Assembly: GCA_001839685.1 (NCBI GenBank)
Contig: MLAK01001032.1
Span: 1-34,725 of the forward strand
Reading direction: 5' to 3'
DNA: 34,725 bases
DNA from: Tritrichomonas foetus
Lineage: Eukaryota; Parabasalia; Tritrichomonadida; Tritrichomonadidae
The stretch's first letter is position 1. Each line of letters begins with the position of its first letter. Below the pieces are notes generated by a model that was not told the DNA's origin, made no database searches, and saw nothing but the letters and a program-made list of their open reading frames with translations. A program made the translations under genes and the position numbers. This document shows, piece after piece, positions 30,621-34,725 of the stretch.

Positions 30621-30750
30621 CTGTATTTCTTTTCATCTTTATTTCTTTCTTTTCATCTTTGTTTCTTTCTTTTCATCTTTGTTTCTTTCTTTTCATCTTT
30701 GTTTCTTTCTTTTCATCTTTGTTTCTTTCTTTTCATCTTTGTTTCTTTCT
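30621..30750. repeat. 20-bp tandem repeat (about 6.5 copies)
   Basis: The unit GTTTCTTTCTTTTCATCTTT repeats exactly four times at 30661-30740. It is preceded by a copy with one change (30641-30660) and a more diverged one (30621-30640), and followed by a half copy (30741-30750). It lies in the CLN3 3' flank. Confidence 0.95.
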
Positions 30751-31114
30751 ATTGATTTTTAATAGTCGCTAAATAACTATAAATTTGTGAAAGATATTAG
30801 AGATTGTGCGTATGGACCCAAGGTTTGAAAAAATTATGGCCAGAGTTTGAGAAAAATCATAATAAGTTAGACATCTTTCTGTAGTGGATACTCTAATGTA
30901 ATTTGTGTATATAAAAAAATGGAGGATATGTGATATAAAATGCAAATTCATCTCAAAATACTTATTCCCAGACCTTTCGTTTTTCAAAATCATTTTGGGC
31001 ATAAGCGCGAATCCGAGAAAGATATGCATTTATGAGATAAATATGGTAAAATAATATTATTTCTCTTGACAGTTAAAAAAGCTCATTACATTATTTCTAT
31101 ATTTTACAAACTTT

Positions 31115-31119
31115 TCACT
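31115..31119 (+). promoter_or_regulatory. Candidate initiator (TCACT) of the first secreted-protein gene
   Basis: TTTTCACTTTGAATA lies 19 bases before the ATG at 31138. The core TCACTTTGA is identical to the one before the next gene. Confidence 0.5.
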
Positions 31120-31137
31120 TTGAATACTTTTTTAAAA

Positions 31138-31614
31138 ATGCTTCTTATCCTTTTATGTTTTGGTGCTAACTCAAGAAACCATAAAATGCATCCAACAAAG
31201 GAATATAAAGCGCTTCTCAAACAAATAAACAGACCACAAATTGCAGATAAGGAAGAAAATCAGAAACAAGAATTCACAGAGAAAATTAAAACCTTGCAAC
31301 ATATTCTCGATCAAAGAGATCTTCGGAAAGAGATACGAATTATAGTAGATAGTCATTTTCATAAAATTAATCTCACACCAAATTTAATAAAAAAGATAAC
31401 CAAAGTTCAATCACTTCCAGCAGAAATAAACAAGATTGAATCACAAATGAAAAGAGTAAAATTATTAACAAAAGATAATAAATCCAGAATTAAAAAGAAA
31501 AAGAACGCAAAGGAAACAAAGCAAATAAAAAAAGCTCTCAAAAGCAAAGATAACGCCCCAAAAGATCAAAAACCACAGAAGAAGCCAAAGCCAAAGCCAC
31601 CTCCTGATGAATGA
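31138..31614 (+). CDS. Small Lys-rich protein with signal-like leader, unknown function
   Basis: The first in-frame ATG is 31138, giving 158 residues (the frame opens at a TTG at 31066). MLLILLCFGANS is a short hydrophobic leader that could be a signal peptide. The rest is charged and helical (about 35-110). The C-terminus is strongly basic (KKKKNAKETKQIKKALKSKD) and ends in a Lys/Pro run (PKPKPKPPPDE). I recognise no family. Its orientation, size, leader and start-site sequence match the next gene, so the two may be co-expressed or paralogous, though their sequences do not clearly align. The stop is TGA. Confidence 0.65.
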   Translation: MLLILLCFGANSRNHKMHPTKEYKALLKQINRPQIADKEENQKQEFTEKIKTLQHILDQRDLRKEIRIIVDSHFHKINLTPNLIKKITKVQSLPAEINKIESQMKRVKLLTKDNKSRIKKKKNAKETKQIKKALKSKDNAPKDQKPQKKPKPKPPPDE

Positions 31615-31700
31615 TTATTATTAAAACTATTATGATTCAAAATATCTTTAAAACTTTATTTTCATCATAATTGTAATAAATAATTTTTTATCAATATTTT

Positions 31701-31705
31701 TCACT
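31701..31705 (+). promoter_or_regulatory. Candidate initiator (TCACT) of the second secreted-protein gene
   Basis: TTTTTCACTTTGAGTA lies 25 bases before the ATG at 31730. It shares TCACTTTGA with the neighbouring gene upstream. Confidence 0.5.
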
Positions 31706-31729
31706 TTGAGTAAAACCGCTATTTAGAAT

Positions 31730-32350
31730 ATGATGTTTTTTCTTTTATTTGTGCCATTTATTTCAGGTGTTAAAGGACCTCCTGCAGATCTTGATGATTC
31801 TGAAGTTAGGTTCATCAAGGAAGAATCCGATATCTCAAAAGATGTCAAGTTTAATCCTTTTGCATCAGATGCTCGTTTTGTAATTCAAGAGGAAGTTCCT
31901 GATTCGGAAGAAGTTGATCCTGAGATCAAAATAGTCACAGAATATATTGAAAAATCAAGATCAAAAACAAAAATTGATAAAATGATATTAATCGCATATC
32001 AAAATGCTTTTAATCAATATAAAAATAAATTTATCAACTTATTTTTGGATGAGGAAGAAATAAAAAATAAAGTAAAACAATTATCAAAAGCTAATCCAAA
32101 TCTCAAACATTTTACAAAACCAATTCATTCAAAATTCAATATGAATAGAGCGCCAAAAGTTAGTGATATACCATGTCCAAAAACGATGACAACAGTACAA
32201 TGTAAAACATTTAGACAGAAGAAACATGCTCAATACAAAAATCAACTCTCTTCATTGAAATGTCCCAAAGGTCTAAACAGAAATCAGTGCTTGAAACAAA
32301 TTGCACCAAAGGTCAGAAAACTTAGGCTTGAACTACTTGGTCTAATTTAA
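31730..32350 (+). CDS. Small secreted protein with a duplicated two-cysteine motif
   Basis: The 206-residue protein begins with a convincing signal peptide (MMFFLLFVPFISGVKG, cleavage probably near residue 13-16). An acidic region (about 17-66) is followed by a helical Lys-rich region (about 70-125). A C-terminal domain has two repeats: IPCPKTMTTVQCKTFRQK (Cys149, Cys158) and LKCPKGLNRNQCLKQIAP (Cys178, Cys187). Each has the pattern CPKx(M/L)xxxQC, and they are 29 residues apart; the cysteines could form two small disulfide loops. I recognise no family. The stop is TAA followed by AA. The gene lies 115 bases after its Lys-rich neighbour. Confidence 0.75.
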   Translation: MMFFLLFVPFISGVKGPPADLDDSEVRFIKEESDISKDVKFNPFASDARFVIQEEVPDSEEVDPEIKIVTEYIEKSRSKTKIDKMILIAYQNAFNQYKNKFINLFLDEEEIKNKVKQLSKANPNLKHFTKPIHSKFNMNRAPKVSDIPCPKTMTTVQCKTFRQKKHAQYKNQLSSLKCPKGLNRNQCLKQIAPKVRKLRLELLGLI

Positions 32351-33356
32351 AACAAAAATACATTCAATATAGTTCCAAGTTAAACTTCATTGTTATTTGC
32401 AAAATATCAGATGGATCGACATGAAACTTTCATTGAGTAAAGATATCTAAGATGCACTACAATGAATTTTAGAGACAAAAATATGATAAAAAGTAGATTA
32501 ATGGAGTTGATATCTGTTGCTTAACATTAAATTTGTGATTATTTCATTCTTTCTATATTATTCTATATTATTTCTTTTTAAAAGATTCATGCATGAATGT
32601 AGAAACAAAAAAATAATGGAATATAAAATGCTATTCTGTTGGAAAATCATCAGGCAAATATGAGTTTTCCTTTTTCCAATATTAAAATAAGAAATGAAAT
32701 CATTATTAAAGCATTAATTTTGAATTTTAATCATTAATGAATGAAATTTATATTTACTTATGCATTACCACAATAAGAAAACTAGAAAATCAAATTCGTC
32801 TGATAATAGAAGTGACACTCTATGGCTTTATTAATACTTGAGTTTAAACAAAATCCTTCACTAAAACTATTTAATAAACCAAAGTGATTTAAATAAGCAT
32901 GTTAATTTAAATGTTGATAGAAATGCATTTTTCCAGAAATATTAATTCTTGCTTTTTTAATTAATTAATATTTATATTGAATTTTAATATTGTAAAAAGG
33001 AAAAATAGTACTTATTTAGTATTAAAGTCTTTATTTATCGAGATAAATCGAATAAGATTTTTAATTGGAGATACTCGATCCTAATCTTTTTCAAATTTGG
33101 TTGCAATGTAGAGATATAAATTTATACTAATGATTTCATTTATTATTTTTTGTGAATACCCACTTTGAATATTTTCGGAATAATGATTTTTCACCACACA
33201 CATAATTTTCATGTTATTCATAGTTAATAATTGATGCAAGAAAATAATTCACATGAAATGAATTGATATCTCTCCTCCAATTTGATGACCATAGATTTTA
33301 GAAACTTTTTTGACTAACTTCGTTTGATATTTCATTAGACCAGAGCCATTCATCGC
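32351..33356. other. AT-rich intergenic region
   Basis: About 1 kb with TTAATTAATTAATATTTA-type runs near 32958-32977. I see no gene or RNA. Confidence 0.55.
33332..33336 (+). promoter_or_regulatory. Candidate initiator (TCATT) of CBF5
   Basis: TCATT ends 20 bases before the ATG at 33357 and fits TCAYW. Confidence 0.4.
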
Positions 33357-34535
33357 ATGAGTGAGAACCAAACAATTCAACCATCAGACGAAGCACCATC
33401 ACCAATAGACACTTCAAAATTGCCATTGCTTTTGAAAAATTACAGCCATCTTATGTGCCGCGACGCATTTTTCACACCATTACCAGAAGGACATTCCCCA
33501 CTCAAGCGTCCACTCCGTGAATTACTCAAATATGGTGTACTCAATCTCGACAAGCCAGCCAACCCATCATCCCATGAAATCGTTTCCTGGGTTAAGCAGA
33601 TATTGAAAGTTGAGAAAACTGGCCACTCTGGAACCCTCGATCCAAAAGTTACTGGTGTCCTCATCATCTGCATCGAACGCGCCACACGTATCGCCAAATC
33701 TCAACAAAACGCCGGTAAAGAATATGTCGCCGTTCTTCGATTATTCGATGTTGTCGATCAGACCGATTTAGTCAAAGCCATCAAATTCTTAACAGGTCGC
33801 GTCTATCAATGCCCACCATTAATTTCAGCCGTTAAGAAACAATTGCGTGTCCGAGAAATTATGTCGAATGAACTCATCGAATACGATCCAGAACAGAAAT
33901 TGGCAATCATGAGAATCGCCTGCGAAGCCGGAACTTACATCCGTGTCTTGTGCGAGCACCTCGGCCTCGTATTGGGAGTTGGCGGTGAGATGGCCGAACT
34001 TCGCCGTACAAGGACAGGAAATATTACAGAAGAAACAGGAATGGTTACAATGCATGACCTCCTGGATGCAAAGTGGCTCCTCGATACGAAAGGTGATGAA
34101 TCATTAATGCGAAGAGTGATCCGACCACTCGAATGGATGCTCACTTCATACAAGCGTATCGTCGTGAAGGACTCATCAGTCGATGCAATCTGCCACGGAG
34201 CGAAGGTTTTAATTCCAGGCGTGATGAGATTCGACTCGGAAATTGAAGTAGAAGATATCGTCGTAATTATCACAACTAAAGGAGAGGCAGTAGCACTTGG
34301 TATTGCACAGATGACATCACAGATTATGGCAACCGTTAACCACGGAATTGCCGCCAAAATCAAGAGGGTCATCATGGATCGCGGAACTTACCAGAAGTGC
34401 TGGGGAACTGGTCCAGTTGCACAGGAGAAGAAGAGACTCATCAAGGAAGGCAAGCTCGATGAAAAGGGCAAGCCAAACGCGAAGACACCAGTCAACTGGC
34501 TCAAAAACTACCTTGAAGGCCAGCTCGCAAAGTAA
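33357..34535 (+). CDS. CBF5: H/ACA snoRNP pseudouridine synthase Cbf5/dyskerin
   Basis: This is the catalytic subunit of H/ACA ribonucleoproteins in the nucleolus. Guided by H/ACA RNAs (with Nop10, Nhp2 and Gar1) it converts uridines in rRNA to pseudouridine. The 392-residue protein has the dyskerin-like N-terminus, YGVLNLDKPANPSSHEIVSW (54-73), the catalytic motif GHSGTLDPKVTG with Asp95, the motif GRVYQCPPLISAVKK (motif I) and AGTYIRVLCEHLG. A PUA domain follows at about 265-345 (VDAICHGAKVLIPGV, MDRGTYQKCWGTG). It lacks the long Lys/Glu-rich C-terminal tail of animal and yeast proteins, ending at WLKNYLEGQLAK. Codons are C-rich, typical of a well-expressed gene here. The stop reads TAAAG. 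Confidence 0.97.
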   Translation: MSENQTIQPSDEAPSPIDTSKLPLLLKNYSHLMCRDAFFTPLPEGHSPLKRPLRELLKYGVLNLDKPANPSSHEIVSWVKQILKVEKTGHSGTLDPKVTGVLIICIERATRIAKSQQNAGKEYVAVLRLFDVVDQTDLVKAIKFLTGRVYQCPPLISAVKKQLRVREIMSNELIEYDPEQKLAIMRIACEAGTYIRVLCEHLGLVLGVGGEMAELRRTRTGNITEETGMVTMHDLLDAKWLLDTKGDESLMRRVIRPLEWMLTSYKRIVVKDSSVDAICHGAKVLIPGVMRFDSEIEVEDIVVIITTKGEAVALGIAQMTSQIMATVNHGIAAKIKRVIMDRGTYQKCWGTGPVAQEKKRLIKEGKLDEKGKPNAKTPVNWLKNYLEGQLAK

Positions 34536-34725
34536 AGGCCGCGTTTTGCATTTTATGATAGGAGTAAAGAAAATTGCTATTTCTGAAGTATACTAAATAA
34601 TACTCTGTTCCTTTATTTGTCGAATTTTTTATTCTATTTTTACAGACCAACATGTTGGTTTGATTTGCCGAAAGAGATGCGATTATTTCATGGAAAGAGA
34701 AGAAAAGATTTCATGGAAAGAGATG
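34536..34725. other. Spacer with palindrome and direct repeat at window edge
   Basis: ACCAACATGTTGGT (34646-34659) is a perfect 14-bp palindrome. ATTTCATGGAAAGAGA occurs at 34685-34700 and again at 34708-34723. Frames from the ATGs at 34677 and 34690 stay open to the edge, so a further gene may begin here, but too little is visible to call it. Confidence 0.5.

Larger units (their letters stand above)
30598..31137. other. Spacer after CLN3, partly tandem repeat
   Basis: The first 150 bases are mostly the 20-bp repeat. The rest is AT-rich; I see no gene. A short Phe/Ser-rich frame over the repeat (30590-30772) is an artefact of the repeat. Confidence 0.6.

Noticed and set aside
30621..30750. 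CRISPR-like array
   Set aside because: The 20-bp units are contiguous without spacers, and the window is eukaryotic.
30590..30772. 60-codon Phe/Ser-rich frame
   Set aside because: It is produced by reading the 20-bp tandem repeat.

Overview
The window looks like AT-rich nuclear DNA from a parabasalid (trichomonad) flagellate, most likely a Tritrichomonas/Trichomonas-type genome. The reasons are: long intronless genes on both strands; very short gaps between candidate start sites and ATG codons, often with a TCAYW motif like the trichomonad initiator element; TAAA at or next to several stop codons; and gene families typical of that lineage. Those families are a BspA-like leucine-rich surface protein, a multi-pass PAS/cyclase protein, divergent armadillo proteins, a CRN/RHS-type P-loop protein and a Myb-like protein. 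The species is inferred from content only.

Layout from left to right: S-adenosylmethionine synthetase (+, 486-1637); a small multi-pass membrane protein (-, 2336-3028); a decayed fragment (-, about 3561-3995) next to an intact armadillo-like gene (-, 4004-5374); a CRN/RHS-like NTPase (+, 5749-9147); the axonemal ruler protein CCDC39 (-, 12399 down to 9580) interrupted by one in-frame TGA at 9997-9999; a BspA-like surface protein (+, 12809-14005) followed by a clearly decayed second copy (+, 14371-14706); a large chromatin protein with an inactivated SNF2 module plus SANT-like and FYRN/FYRC regions (-, 14901-19259); a Myb-like protein (-, 19716-20789); a FOR20/FOP-like basal-body protein (+, 22151-22555); a 1590-residue membrane PAS/cyclase-like protein (+, 23758-28530); a CLN3/battenin transporter (+, 29341-30597) followed by a 20-bp tandem repeat; two small secreted or exported proteins of unknown function (+, 31138-31614 and 31730-32350); and the pseudouridine synthase Cbf5/dyskerin (+, 33357-34535).

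There is no operon logic. The genes are separate transcription units with AT-rich spacers of about 0.3 to 1.4 kb. Themes are flagellar machinery (CCDC39, FOR20-like), nuclear and chromatin functions (SNF2-FYR protein, Myb-like protein, Cbf5), membrane signalling and surface (cyclase-like, BspA-like, CLN3) and one core metabolic enzyme (MAT). The most interesting signals are the in-frame TGA in an otherwise full-length CCDC39, the inactivated SNF2 fused to SANT-like and FYR domains, two examples of an intact gene with a decayed partial copy just downstream, and a pair of adjacent secreted-protein genes that share a start-site sequence.
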